Positions 1 to 7,638 of a stretch of DNA of 64,000 nt are shown one piece after another (within the stretch, counting starts at the first letter, position 1; each line of letters begins with the position of its first letter). The position numbers and the translations under genes are program-made. The DNA lies in the NCBI GenBank assembly GCA_937888595.1, contig CALARK010000028.1, forward strand, positions 9,483 through 73,482, read 5' to 3'. The notes under the pieces are model-generated. The model made no database searches, was not told where the DNA came from, and saw only the letters and a list, made by a program, of their open reading frames with translations. Source of the stretch: an uncultured Sterolibacteriaceae bacterium. GTDB taxonomy: Bacteria > Pseudomonadota > Gammaproteobacteria > Burkholderiales > Rhodocyclaceae.

Positions 1-30
1 AACTTGGGTAGGCACTCGGAGATCATCAAA

Positions 31-495
31 ATGGTCACACGCCCGCACATCGTGCTCGCACTCGCGCTGTCCACGCTGTTCAGCAGCGCTTGCTCCACCT
101 CAGGCACCCCGGTCGTGGGTGGCTCATCTCCGGAACAGCAGGAATCGACCGCCGCAACCGACAACCTGCAAATCAGCGATATCTCCATGCCACCGGGAGC
201 CAAACTCGATGCCTCCAACACGTTGATGATCGGATCAGGGGATCGCTGGTTCGGGCGTGTCGTCATCAAAACGGACACGAGCACCGTCCAGGTTTTCAAC
301 CATTTCAAAAGTGGCATGCCTGCGCTTGGATGGCGGCTCGTATCCATGATGCAGTCCAAATCCAGCCTGCTCATCTTCCAGCGTGGAGAACGCATCGCTA
401 TGGTCCAGATCGAGTCGTTGCAACTGGGAGGAGCCGTCGCTACAGTGAATGTCTCGCTCCAGGAACAAGGGCAACCGAAGCCGCCAGGCAGGTAG
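31..495 (+). CDS. hypothetical lipoprotein
   Basis: I do not recognise the family. The ATG at 31 is preceded by GGAG about nine bases upstream; an in-frame TTG at 4 is less likely. From 31 the product is 154 residues. It begins with a short charged stretch, a hydrophobic segment and a lipobox-like end (LFSSAC, Cys about residue 21), so it is probably a lipid-anchored envelope protein. A low-complexity Ser/Thr/Gly linker follows, then a compact domain (about residues 45-140) alternating strand-like and helical stretches. The tail is Gln/Pro rich. No operon partner is visible: the next gene starts about 170 bases downstream. Confidence 0.6.
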   Translation: MVTRPHIVLALALSTLFSSACSTSGTPVVGGSSPEQQESTAATDNLQISDISMPPGAKLDASNTLMIGSGDRWFGRVVIKTDTSTVQVFNHFKSGMPALGWRLVSMMQSKSSLLIFQRGERIAMVQIESLQLGGAVATVNVSLQEQGQPKPPGR

Positions 496-586
496 CGTTG
501 GGTACCAAGCAGACGGGTTGCCATAGGCTGGCCAAGTCTCAGAGGACGGGGCCGTAGTCGTCCACCCTTCGACCCGCTCGAATCAT

Positions 587-605
587 TGTATCCCTACGCG
601 ATACA
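587..605. promoter_or_regulatory. inverted repeat TGTATC-N7-GATACA upstream of rnk-like gene
   Basis: Perfect 6-base arms separated by 7 bases lie about 60 bases before the rnk-like start at 664. The same arms with the same spacing recur at 2714-2732, between the second Rnk-domain gene and a LysR regulator. The geometry fits a dimeric regulator site; LysR sites often have T-N11-A symmetry. Binding by the neighbouring LysR protein is inference. Confidence 0.4.
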
Positions 606-663
606 TTTTGATTCCAAATACGGGGCTAATCATTCGTGTTTCAACTGGGTAGCATGCACCATT

Positions 664-1131
664 ATGAGACATGCAACTGCGCCCATTAGCCCCCTTAAAA
701 ACATTACGCCATCGGGTAATGACGAACTGCTCATCTCCGTGGATGACTATCTTCGTTTGCGAGAGATCGTTGGGGATCATGATCTGGCCGAGGAATTGGA
801 GAGGGCCATTGTCGTTCCATCGGAGCGTATCCCAGGCGACGTCGTTACCATGAACTCCCGACTGATCTATGCCGATGAAAGCGCCGGGACCGCACGCGAG
901 GTCGAGTTGGTATTTCCCCATGAGGCTGATCCAGGTCTAGGTCGGGTGTCGGTTCTGGCACCGGTGGGTTGCGCACTGCTGGGCCTGCGTGTCGGACAGT
1001 CGATCGACTGGAATTTGCCGAATGGCCAGATCCATCGGCTACGGGTGATGCGCATTTTGTACCAGCCGCGACCCCGAGAAGACTCCCATGACGAAAGTGA
1101 AGAAACCTGCGCTATCCGGCAAACCTGTTGA
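664..1131 (+). CDS. rnk: Rnk-type nucleoside diphosphate kinase regulator (GreA/GreB C-terminal domain)
   Basis: The ATG at 664 gives 155 residues, near the usual Rnk length of about 136; an upstream in-frame TTG at 586 would add a tail with no family character. The first half (about residues 20-60) looks like the short Rnk coiled-coil. The second half (about 65-145) matches the GreA/GreB C-terminal fold, with motifs GDVVTMNS, VELVFP, LAPVGCALLGL and ending near RILYQP. Proteins of this family bind RNA polymerase near the secondary channel and affect NDP kinase levels. The C-terminus overlaps the next gene by 44 bases, suggesting translational coupling. A second, acetyltransferase-fused Rnk homologue lies at 1681-2622. 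Confidence 0.75.
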   Translation: MRHATAPISPLKNITPSGNDELLISVDDYLRLREIVGDHDLAEELERAIVVPSERIPGDVVTMNSRLIYADESAGTAREVELVFPHEADPGLGRVSVLAPVGCALLGLRVGQSIDWNLPNGQIHRLRVMRILYQPRPREDSHDESEETCAIRQTC

Positions 1132-1294
1132 GCGCCCGCCCGTGACGCAAGAGCAACGCAACCACTACGTCGAAGTGGCCGCGTTTTATATTGCCGAGCG
1201 GCGCGGCTTCGTGGGTGGCGATCCCGATCAAGACTGGGCACAAGCCGAGCTTGAAATCGATCGTTTATTGGCAGAGGGAAAACTGAATCACTGA
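1088..1294 (+). CDS. DUF2934 domain protein
   Basis: This 68-residue protein has the DUF2934 signature: an acidic/aromatic helix around RNHYVEVAAFYIAERRGF, then GDPDQDWAQAELEIDRLL. DUF2934 proteins are short, of unknown function, and often found with stress or environmental-adaptation genes. The gene starts inside the 3' end of the rnk-like gene, in a different frame, so the two are probably co-expressed. Confidence 0.7.
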   Translation: MTKVKKPALSGKPVERPPVTQEQRNHYVEVAAFYIAERRGFVGGDPDQDWAQAELEIDRLLAEGKLNH

Positions 1295-1361
1295 GGGCTG
1301 TTCCGGCTGAAGCCAAAGGCGCTTCCCGAACACGCTACCGCATAAGATCAGCAGTCAAACA

Positions 1362-1604
1362 ATGCTTCACAAAGACTTTATCAACTTGATTGATCAAGGC
1401 GTCATCGAGCGAGTGATCATCAGCCGGCCCGCCCCCAATCAATCCTGGGCGGTGGCAGGCTATGGCCCGGTCCTCCCACTGGACATCGTCAACAGAATCG
1501 AACTCAATCATGAAGGCTGCATCCGCCTGTGGGCTGACCTCGATGCGGCCTATGGTTTTATCCGCAAATGCGGATTTCTGCGAAAGATCCTGATTGACGG
1601 CTGA
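1362..1604 (+). CDS. small hypothetical protein, possibly ParC/partition-associated-like
   Basis: The 80-residue product opens with an amphipathic helix (FINLIDQGVIERVII), followed by a strand pair with SWAVAGYG and a final helix (LDAAYGFIRKCGF). This layout resembles small plasmid ParC-type or partition-associated proteins (a sheet followed by a LDAA helix), but the match is recalled by eye and weak. It lies 67 bases after the DUF2934 gene on the same strand. Codon use looks like its neighbours. Confidence 0.5.
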   Translation: MLHKDFINLIDQGVIERVIISRPAPNQSWAVAGYGPVLPLDIVNRIELNHEGCIRLWADLDAAYGFIRKCGFLRKILIDG

Positions 1605-1680
1605 GAGAACAAGGCAAGGTTCTCATCGGTTCTTCCTTTCGGTTGAAGAGCCATCTTTCCAGAAGCAGGTCAGGAGGCGT

Positions 1681-2622
1681 TTACAGGTGGAAATCGCCTA
1701 CGGCTTCTGGCTGATAAAGCAGTTTCCCGATCCGGATATGGCGGGTCCGGTCTGTCATGCGCCAGTCGAAGGCATCCCCTTCCTTGTAGCCCAGGATCGC
1801 GGTGCCAATATCGGAACAAACCGACAGCCTACCGGTCCTGTCGTCCGCATCTTCCGGGTAGACCAGCGCCACTTCGACTTCCTCGTCGTCCAGTTGCAGC
1901 AAGGCCCGGGAGTTCATCGTGACGACATCCCGCGCCACTTCCCGCGAATCGACGATGACAGCTCGCTCGATCTCATGCTCGAGCTCAAAAATATCCGCGC
2001 CCGGCTCGAGGTCGACCAGACTCCTGAGGCGTGACTTGTCGATCTCGGTGACGTAGATGTCGGCCGTGTGAAACGCAGGATGTTCGCGCAAGAGGCGAAG
2101 ATAGCGCGCTGAGCTGAGGGCCAAGAATTTCATCGTCGATGTTTCGTTTTCCAGCAGGAAGCCGCTACGCAGGAAAGCATTCAGTGATCGCACGTTGTCC
2201 GGATGGATTATGGCGATGAGCCTCTCGGCCCGCATCTCGAAGAACGCGAGTTTCATGCCTTCGCGGATAGCGCTGGCGCCGAGCTTACGGCCCCAGTTGT
2301 CGCGGTCACCAATGACCAGGACCATTTCGCAGTCCAGACCTGTCCTGACTAGACGCACGAACCCCACAGGCACATCGTGCCGGTCGCAGGCCATGAAGAA
2401 CCTGCCGCTCTGGTTGAACAGATGGGTCAGAATCGGTAATTGGACACGTTCGACAACCTGCTCGATGAACTGGGAGACATGGCGTGAATCGCTCAGGTAG
2501 CGTGTGACGCATTCGTCTTCCAACCAGTCCATCAGTGTCAGTGCATGCGACCGTGTGATCTCGGGACACAGCGAAATGAAGGGCTTCTGAACTCTTGTTG
2601 AGTCTTTTTGAATTGGATCCAT
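1681..2622 (-). CDS. bifunctional GNAT acetyltransferase / Rnk-type regulator
   Basis: Two domains are fused in 313 residues, starting at the ATG at 2622 (an in-frame ATG at 2658 is possible). Residues about 15-170 form a GNAT domain: the acetyl-CoA-binding region is seen as VLVIGDRDNWGRKLGASAI, and the C-terminal GNAT hallmark as IHPDNVRSLNAFLRSGF. Residues about 180-313 repeat the Rnk plan: a short helical part, then RDVVTMNSRALLQ, VALVYPEDADD and an ending near KLLYQPEA, close to the stand-alone copy at 664-1131. Such fusions are known by name in betaproteobacteria, but the substrate is unknown. It is divergent from the LysR gene. Confidence 0.8.
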   Translation of the reverse strand: MDPIQKDSTRVQKPFISLCPEITRSHALTLMDWLEDECVTRYLSDSRHVSQFIEQVVERVQLPILTHLFNQSGRFFMACDRHDVPVGFVRLVRTGLDCEMVLVIGDRDNWGRKLGASAIREGMKLAFFEMRAERLIAIIHPDNVRSLNAFLRSGFLLENETSTMKFLALSSARYLRLLREHPAFHTADIYVTEIDKSRLRSLVDLEPGADIFELEHEIERAVIVDSREVARDVVTMNSRALLQLDDEEVEVALVYPEDADDRTGRLSVCSDIGTAILGYKEGDAFDWRMTDRTRHIRIGKLLYQPEAVGDFHL

Positions 2623-2713
2623 AGCAATTACGATACAGAAAAGGCATAGTGCTAACAATTTCCAGTCTAACCAATAGCCTATTGATTGATTAGTGCCAAT
2701 GCCGGCACATGAA

Positions 2714-2732
2714 TGTATCTATTTTGGATACA
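2714..2732. promoter_or_regulatory. inverted repeat TGTATC-N7-GATACA between divergent GNAT-Rnk and LysR genes
   Basis: This has the same perfect 6-base arms and 7-base spacer as 587-605. It sits 35 bases before the LysR start and 91 bases before the GNAT-Rnk start, where an autoregulating LysR protein would be expected to bind. A further single half site GATACA lies at 2632-2637. Confidence 0.45.
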
Positions 2733-2767
2733 ATTATGCACATGACCACTCGCATCCTCCTATCCGC

Positions 2768-3688
2768 ATGCTTGATTTGAATTTGTTGGCAGTATTTGCC
2801 CGGGTTGCCGAGGCGGGCAGCTTTGCCGAGGCGGCCCGCCGTCTCGGAACGTCACGCTCAGTGGTCAGCAAGGCGGTAGCCAAGCTTGAAAAATCCCTCG
2901 ATGCGCGACTGCTCAATCGCACCACGCGGCACCTGAGCCTGACGGAAATTGGCCAGGTGGTAGCTGCTCATGCGGGTCGGATTGTCGAAGAGATGGATCA
3001 ACTCGAGCAGGTCGTCGGCAGTTTTAATGATGAACCGCGGGGTACGCTGCGCGTGAGCGCTTCAGTGGCCTTCGGCACCCTCCATGTGGCCCCGGCATTG
3101 GCGGACTTCCTGACTGCCCACCCCGAATTGAAGATGGAATTGACCATCACCGACCGGCTCATCGATCTGGCTGAAGAAGGCTATGACATGGCGATTCGTG
3201 TCACCGCCGAACCCCCGCTCCCTCTCGTCGCCAGGAAACTCGCACCGGTGCGTCGCCAACTGTGCGGCACGCCGGCGTATTTTGAAAAACACGGGTTGCC
3301 CCTCACGCCGGCCGATCTGGTGCATCACAACTGTCTCGACTACACCCGCTCCGGCGAGCAGGGTTTGTGGTCCTTCAATGGTCCGCAAGGCAAAATTGAT
3401 GTGCCGGTTTCGGGGTCGCTGCATGTCGATGACGATGAGGCCTTGTCGCAGGCCGTCCTGGGTGGGCTCGGTGTAGCCCTGCTGCCAACGTTCATCATTG
3501 GCAAGGACTTGCAGGCTGGACAGCTCAGAGCGGTGCTTTCCGAGTACATCCCGGTCGAGCGCCATGTCTATGCGATGTACCTGCCCACCCTGCACCTGCC
3601 CGTCAAGGTAAGGGTCTTCATTGATTTCCTGATCGCGCGGATCGGTGCCGAACCCTACTGGGATCGATCCAACACGCCAGGTTCGTAA
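2768..3688 (+). CDS. LysR family transcriptional regulator
   Basis: The product is 306 residues, typical for LysR proteins. The N-terminal winged helix-turn-helix (about 1-60) is clear, with LLAVFARVAEAGSFAEAARR and SRSVVSKAVAKLEKSLDARL followed by LLNRTTRHLSLTE. The rest is the periplasmic-binding-like effector domain. It belongs to the large subgroup that includes CrgA and DsdC-like regulators; the effector is unknown. The start at 2768 gives the family-standard beginning; upstream in-frame codons would add an unconserved tail. The gene is transcribed away from the GNAT-Rnk gene, and the 145-base gap carries the inverted repeat at 2714-2732. Confidence 0.9.
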   Translation: MLDLNLLAVFARVAEAGSFAEAARRLGTSRSVVSKAVAKLEKSLDARLLNRTTRHLSLTEIGQVVAAHAGRIVEEMDQLEQVVGSFNDEPRGTLRVSASVAFGTLHVAPALADFLTAHPELKMELTITDRLIDLAEEGYDMAIRVTAEPPLPLVARKLAPVRRQLCGTPAYFEKHGLPLTPADLVHHNCLDYTRSGEQGLWSFNGPQGKIDVPVSGSLHVDDDEALSQAVLGGLGVALLPTFIIGKDLQAGQLRAVLSEYIPVERHVYAMYLPTLHLPVKVRVFIDFLIARIGAEPYWDRSNTPGS

Positions 3689-3708
3689 TATTTACGTACG
3701 GCTTCTGC

Positions 3709-3836
3709 TCAGCCCTGCTTGGCCAGCAACAGCGCCAGGCTGAACACACTGCCTTTTCCCGGCCGGCTGTGCACGGACAGGTCGCCCCCCCCATCCTCTG
3801 CGCCAGGCGCCTGCTGATCAGGAGCTCTATACCCAT
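3709..3836 (-). pseudogene. remnant of a sensor histidine kinase C-terminus, frameshifted
   Basis: Read on the minus strand, the start of this stretch gives MGIELLISRRLAQRMGG. After a frame change within a run of eight G (3784-3791) it continues GDLSVHSRPGKGSVFSLALL and stops at 3709-3711. This is the usual end of a histidine kinase ATPase domain (G-rich box, then GG.L.V.S..G.GS.F...L). Nothing upstream encodes the rest of a kinase, so it is a short remnant of about 42 codons. Confidence 0.6.
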
Positions 3837-4032
3837 GCCACCGTGGCGACGCTTAGAGGAGCTAGCGGCTGGGTGAAGATGCCGGTCTCGGTCAACGTCG
3901 CGAAGATGTCGCTGGCTTTGTAGGAGTAGTCAGGCCGGAGGTATCGAGGAACGGGATGCCACTTGCCATGACTGCGCGCGGTGTTAGACGACTTCTGACT
4001 GCTCGTACACGGTGGCGTGCGATGAAACAACA
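3837..4032. other. no gene seen
   Basis: Between the kinase remnant and the 3' end of dbpA I see no convincing coding frame, RNA gene or terminator. The base composition is slightly less GC-rich than the flanking genes, consistent with decayed sequence. Confidence 0.5.
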
Positions 4033-5433
4033 TCAAGCTTGCTTGAGCAGGCTCATGCGAAAGTGTCGTCCCTTGATGCCATGGTCGGTGAGATTGTGCA
4101 ACGCACGTGCGGCGACGTGGCGGTCGAGAGCGACGTAGCAGGTGTCGTCGTAAATATCGATGCGGCCGACCTGCTCCTTGTGCAAACCGGCCACACCGGT
4201 GAGCGCCCCCAGCAAATCGCCCGGACGCAGCTTGTCCTTGCGACCGCCGAGGATGCGCAGCGTCTGCATGGGCGCCTGCAATGCCTCGCCGTCGGCCGGC
4301 TTGATTGCAGCAAGCTCGTCCCAGCGCACCGGACCGCCTTGCCAGGCCTCGATCAGCTTGACCCACTTGCGCTCGTTCGGCGCGCAAAGGCTTAGCGCCA
4401 GCCCGACCGTATCGCCGCGACCCGTACGGCCGATGCGGTGGATATGGATTTCGGTATCTTTGGCGACATCGACGTTGATCACGGCATCGACGGTGCGGAT
4501 GTCGAGACCACGTGCGGCGACATCGGTGGCGACCAGCACAGAACAACTGCGGTTGGCAAACTGCATCAGCAGTTCGTCGCGCTCGCGTTGTTCCAGTTCG
4601 CCATGCAGGGCCAGCGCCGAGAAACCCTGAGCACGCAGTTCAGCCGCCAGTTCGCGGCAATGGATGCGGGTATTGCAGAAGGCCAGCGTCGATTCCGGAC
4701 GGAAATGGGCCAGCAGATGCGCGACGGCATGGTTGCGCTTTTCGTGCGCGACCGCGTAGAAGTGTTGCTCGACACGGGTGGCGTCCAGTCCGGCCTCGAC
4801 CTTGAGTTCCACCGGATGAGCGAGGAAGGCGGCGCTGGCCTTCTTCATATCGTCGGGGTAGGTCGCTGAGAACAGCAGCGTCTGCCGCTCGCCCGGGCAG
4901 GCGCGGACGATACCCTTGATATCGTCGAAGAATCCCATGCCGGCCATGCGATCGGCCTCGTCGAGTACCAGCGTGCGCACCCTTGACAGGTCGATGCTCT
5001 TGCGGCTCATGTGATCCTGGATGCGCCCCGGCGTGCCGACGACGACATGAGCGCCGTGTTCAAGCGAAGCGACCTGCGGCCCCATCGGCGTACCGCCGCA
5101 AAGCGTCAGCACTTTGATGTTGTCGGCGAAGCGGGCCACGCGGCGCACTTCCTTGGCGACCTGATCGGCCAGTTCGCGCGTCGGACACAACACCAGTGCC
5201 TGGATGCCGAAATCGGCGGGATCGAGCCGGTGCAAGATCCCGATGGCAAAGGCCAGGGTTTTGCCGCTACCGGTATCGGCCTGGGCGATGAGGTCGCGCC
5301 GCTTGAGAATCAGCGGCAGGCTCTGGGCCTGAATCGCCGTCATGCTGTGGTAGCCGAGACGATCCAGGTTGCGCAGCAGCGCCGGCGACAGCGGCAGAGT
5401 CGAGAAGTCCTGGTGGGTCACGCCTCGCTGCAT
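4033..5433 (-). CDS. dbpA: ATP-dependent RNA helicase DbpA
   Basis: This 466-residue DEAD-box helicase has all the motifs in order: Walker A ADTGSGKT (about 52-59), PTRELAD, TPGRIQDH, DEAD (158-161), SAT, and the motif VI region HIHRIGRTGRGD. The C-terminal part (about 385-466: MQTLRILGGRKDKLRPGDLLGALTG and DIYDDTCYVALDR) is the DbpA RNA-binding domain, which recognises hairpin 92 of 23S rRNA during 50S assembly. That domain separates DbpA from other DEAD-box paralogues. It follows two small genes on the same strand with a two-base gap, so the three likely form an operon. Confidence 0.95.
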   Translation of the reverse strand: MQRGVTHQDFSTLPLSPALLRNLDRLGYHSMTAIQAQSLPLILKRRDLIAQADTGSGKTLAFAIGILHRLDPADFGIQALVLCPTRELADQVAKEVRRVARFADNIKVLTLCGGTPMGPQVASLEHGAHVVVGTPGRIQDHMSRKSIDLSRVRTLVLDEADRMAGMGFFDDIKGIVRACPGERQTLLFSATYPDDMKKASAAFLAHPVELKVEAGLDATRVEQHFYAVAHEKRNHAVAHLLAHFRPESTLAFCNTRIHCRELAAELRAQGFSALALHGELEQRERDELLMQFANRSCSVLVATDVAARGLDIRTVDAVINVDVAKDTEIHIHRIGRTGRGDTVGLALSLCAPNERKWVKLIEAWQGGPVRWDELAAIKPADGEALQAPMQTLRILGGRKDKLRPGDLLGALTGVAGLHKEQVGRIDIYDDTCYVALDRHVAARALHNLTDHGIKGRHFRMSLLKQA

Positions 5434-5435
5434 CT

Positions 5436-5930
5436 TTAACTCGCCTTGGCGGCCCTGCGCCAGCGGCCCTCGACCTTGAAATGGCGAATTACTGTCGGCT
5501 TAGGCATCAGCATGTTCTTGCCCGACTTTCTCGTCGCCTTGTACGCCCGGATGGCGGCGCCAAGTTGTTCAGGCTCCAAAAGAACCGGCGGGTGTTCGAC
5601 TCGCGGACGCCAAGCGGCCAGACTGCCCTTGACCGCAGCGAGGAGGTCTTCCTGGTTGGCCTTCCTCGGTTGTTTCGACATCATTTCCCGACCCGTATCC
5701 GTCAGTGTGAAGCCGCCTTCCGACATGTTGATCAGGCCACTGGCGGAGAGCCGTTCGATCGCGGCACCCAATTTCTCGGCGAACGGAACAAACCCCAGAA
5801 CCAAGTCGGCGGCGGCAACGATTTCGACAAGCTCCGCCGGTCGCCTTTTTGAAGAGAGCGTTGCCGCCATCAGAATGCCGGCATCGAGATCATGGTACGT
5901 TCGAGCTTCCGAATTCGGTAAAGCCTTCAC
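5436..5930 (-). CDS. hypothetical protein upstream of dbpA
   Basis: The product is 164 residues and I do not recognise the family. The middle (about 35-90) reads like a winged-helix fold: helices over LVEIVAAADLVLG and KLGAAIERLSASGLI, then a strand pair NMSEGGFTLTDTGREMM. The C-terminus is basic (RAYKATRKSGKNMLMPKPTV and GRWRRAAKAS), which would suit nucleic acid binding. The start overlaps the stop of the preceding small gene by four bases (ATGA), and the stop is two bases before dbpA, so it probably belongs to the dbpA operon. A role with RNA is only suggested by this context. Confidence 0.65.
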   Translation of the reverse strand: MKALPNSEARTYHDLDAGILMAATLSSKRRPAELVEIVAAADLVLGFVPFAEKLGAAIERLSASGLINMSEGGFTLTDTGREMMSKQPRKANQEDLLAAVKGSLAAWRPRVEHPPVLLEPEQLGAAIRAYKATRKSGKNMLMPKPTVIRHFKVEGRWRRAAKAS

Positions 5931-6094
5931 GGTTGCGACCCGTCAGGGGAAGTGACATTCGTCTCGGACACGAGACCTTTGGGGTTGTCGTCGTTCGGAA
6001 CAACTTTGTGCTTTTGGCGACGCTTTTCTTCCTGTTTGGCTTTTTTCGCCATTTCCTTCTGGCGCTTCTCGTACTGGTAGTTCGGCTTGGCCAA
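5927..6094 (-). CDS. small Lys-rich protein with TTG start
   Basis: A TTG at 6094-6092 is preceded by AAGGAGG four bases away, a near-perfect ribosome binding site, so I take it as the start rather than the ATG at 6151. The 55-residue product begins MAKPNYQYEKRQKEMAKKAK (TTG read as Met) and is an extended charged helix. It resembles the short conserved LAKPNYQYEKRQKE-type proteins of proteobacteria, whose function is unknown. Its stop overlaps the next start (ATGA), making it the first gene of the apparent small gene-164aa-dbpA operon. Confidence 0.65.
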   Translation of the reverse strand: MAKPNYQYEKRQKEMAKKAKQEEKRRQKHKVVPNDDNPKGLVSETNVTSPDGSQP

Positions 6095-6272
6095 GGGGCC
6101 TCCTTCGATTAAGGGCGGGGCGCAAGAATTCCCGCAAACGCTGGCTTCCATACTACTTCTTCCCGAAGCTTCGGCTGACCTTTTTGGAATACCTGCTAAT
6201 CGGTGTCGCCAGCGCAGTCTTCCCGGACATGCTCCTCAATCGCGAAGGGCAAAGCCGGGCGGCATAGGTACG

Positions 6273-6422
6273 TTATTCGCCGGATGGCTCTTGCTTTCTG
6301 GCGAAGAATGCCCAGTAAGCACCACCGATAGCAGCAATTAGAGGCAGCTCGAACAGGAATGGGTATTGCCAGGCAATGCCGACAAGAACTGCCACAACGG
6401 CAAAGTAGATCACGATCCTCAT
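6273..6422 (-). CDS. possible small membrane protein
   Basis: This 49-residue frame starts MRIVIYFAVVAVLVGIAWQY and is almost wholly hydrophobic, with two likely membrane helices (about 4-20 and 22-40) and a basic then acidic tail (ARKQEPSGE). No strong ribosome binding site precedes it and the length is marginal. It lies next to a peptidase remnant on the same strand. Confidence 0.35.
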   Translation of the reverse strand: MRIVIYFAVVAVLVGIAWQYPFLFELPLIAAIGGAYWAFFARKQEPSGE

Positions 6423-6468
6423 GGGCGTCGCCTGGACAATACACCTACCACCACTGACCTCCAATCCG

Positions 6469-6714
6469 TCAACGTGAGGCAGCGTAATTTGCCGGTCCTG
6501 ACCAGGCCCAAGCATCTTCTGAGTCCGGGTAACCGACCTCAGCCAGATGGATTTCCTGCAGCCTGAGTACCCGATCTGAAGTCGGCGGATGCGAGCGCAG
6601 CCAGGATGGATCTGGATTTCCCCATCCTGGCATGAACCATTGCCGCCAGTTCCGCCCGACACGCTCGATCTTGACGAGGGCACAGGCAAGCCCGAGGGGA
6701 CCTGCCCAATTCAC
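6469..6714 (-). pseudogene. C-terminal remnant of an M48 family peptidase (HtpX-like)
   Basis: The frame reads GPLGLACALVKIERVGRNW, then PSWLRSHPPTSDRVLRL, which is the usual tail of M48/HtpX peptidases (a DPLGLA.AL.KIER helix followed by P.L.SHPPT..R...L). The catalytic HExxH and membrane helices that should precede it are absent; upstream sequence instead leads into a divergent flavin reductase gene. I read it as a 5'-truncated gene of about 80 codons. Confidence 0.6.
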
Positions 6715-6797
6715 TTGGGCTCTCTTTTGATCTGATCAAGATGACTGGTGAGAGAATAACCTGCCCGAAATGCGGGGCAATGTCTGGAGGCAATCTC

Positions 6798-7340
6798 ATG
6801 CGACGATTGAAGCTCAGCAAAGCTTTTACCTTGATGGAGTCTGGACCGGTTGTCCTTGTGACCACGCATGATGGCAAGCAGCCCAACATCATGACCCTTT
6901 CCTGGACCATGGTGGTGGACTTCACGCCGAAGTTCGCTTTCACAACGGGCAGATGGAATTATTCCTTTGCCGCGCTTCGCAAGAGCAAGGAATGCGTAAT
7001 TGCCATTCCTACCATCGACATGCTGGACCAGGTGGTCGGAATCGGTACCTGTTCTGGTGTCGACACGGACAAGTTTGCCAAATTCAAGCTCACACCCGTA
7101 CCGGGGAGGATCGTCAAGGCACCGATGATCAAGGAGTGTCTGGCAAATATCGAGTGTAAGGTCATCGACATCGTCCAGATGCACAACATCGTGGTACTGG
7201 AAGGCGTTGCTGCTTACGTGAATACTAATCGCAAGGAAAAGCGGACGATCCATGCCGTTGGTGATGGCACATTCATCGTCGATGGGCGCAAATTCGACCG
7301 GCGGAAGATGATGATTTCCAAGCTTCCAGATGGGCTGTAG
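6798..7340 (+). CDS. flavin reductase family protein (FMN-binding split barrel)
   Basis: The ATG at 6798 follows GGAGG at 6786-6790 with a 7-base spacer, so the in-frame start at 6741 is rejected. The 180-residue product has the flavin reductase-like split-barrel pattern: VVLVTTHDGKQPNIMTLSW near the N-terminus, then SFAALRKSKECVIAIPT and GTCSGVDTDKFAKFKL. These proteins bind FMN and reduce it or act as small flavoproteins in the cytoplasm. The partner is unknown, and no related gene adjoins it. Confidence 0.8.
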   Translation: MRRLKLSKAFTLMESGPVVLVTTHDGKQPNIMTLSWTMVVDFTPKFAFTTGRWNYSFAALRKSKECVIAIPTIDMLDQVVGIGTCSGVDTDKFAKFKLTPVPGRIVKAPMIKECLANIECKVIDIVQMHNIVVLEGVAAYVNTNRKEKRTIHAVGDGTFIVDGRKFDRRKMMISKLPDGL

Positions 7341-7569
7341 ATCGTGCGCCTGATATCCCGTCGAAACCGAGTTTATCGGTTCGCATCTCTTCTGAACCCA
7401 GAACATACGCCAACGCAAACTCGCCCCTAACTTCCCGGAAACCCTTGCCAAATGGACGATTGAAAACCTGCACCGAGATGCTTGTAGTCAACAGGTTTCG
7501 AGAATATCAGCGTCTCAGAAAATGCAGAAACCCGAGAGACTGGGGTAGCGAGGTCAACAGGTAGAAACG
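7341..7569. other. intergenic stretch with a short inverted repeat
   Basis: No gene is supported here. AACCGA-GTTTA-TCGGTT at 7365-7381 is a perfect 6-base inverted repeat just after the flavin reductase gene; it lacks a T run and is at best a weak terminator. Confidence 0.4.
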
Positions 7570-7603
7570 AAAAACCCCGCAGGGCGCGAGGCTCGGCGGG
7601 GTT
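7570..7603 (-). terminator. rho-independent terminator after tRNA-Ser
   Basis: On the minus strand an 8-base stem AACCCCGC/GCGGGGTT (arms at 7596-7603 and 7573-7580) is followed by five T. It lies about 35 bases beyond the tRNA 3' end and would end the lysC/tRNA transcript. Confidence 0.85.
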
Positions 7604-7638
7604 ATCGTCCAGTCTGAGACTGGTTTAGCCAGAAATTC

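Noticed and set aside
6741..6797. Upstream start for the flavin reductase with a CxxC (CPKCG) extension
   Set aside because: A strong ribosome binding site stands before the ATG at 6798, and the extension is not part of the fold; the CxxC is probably non-coding sequence.
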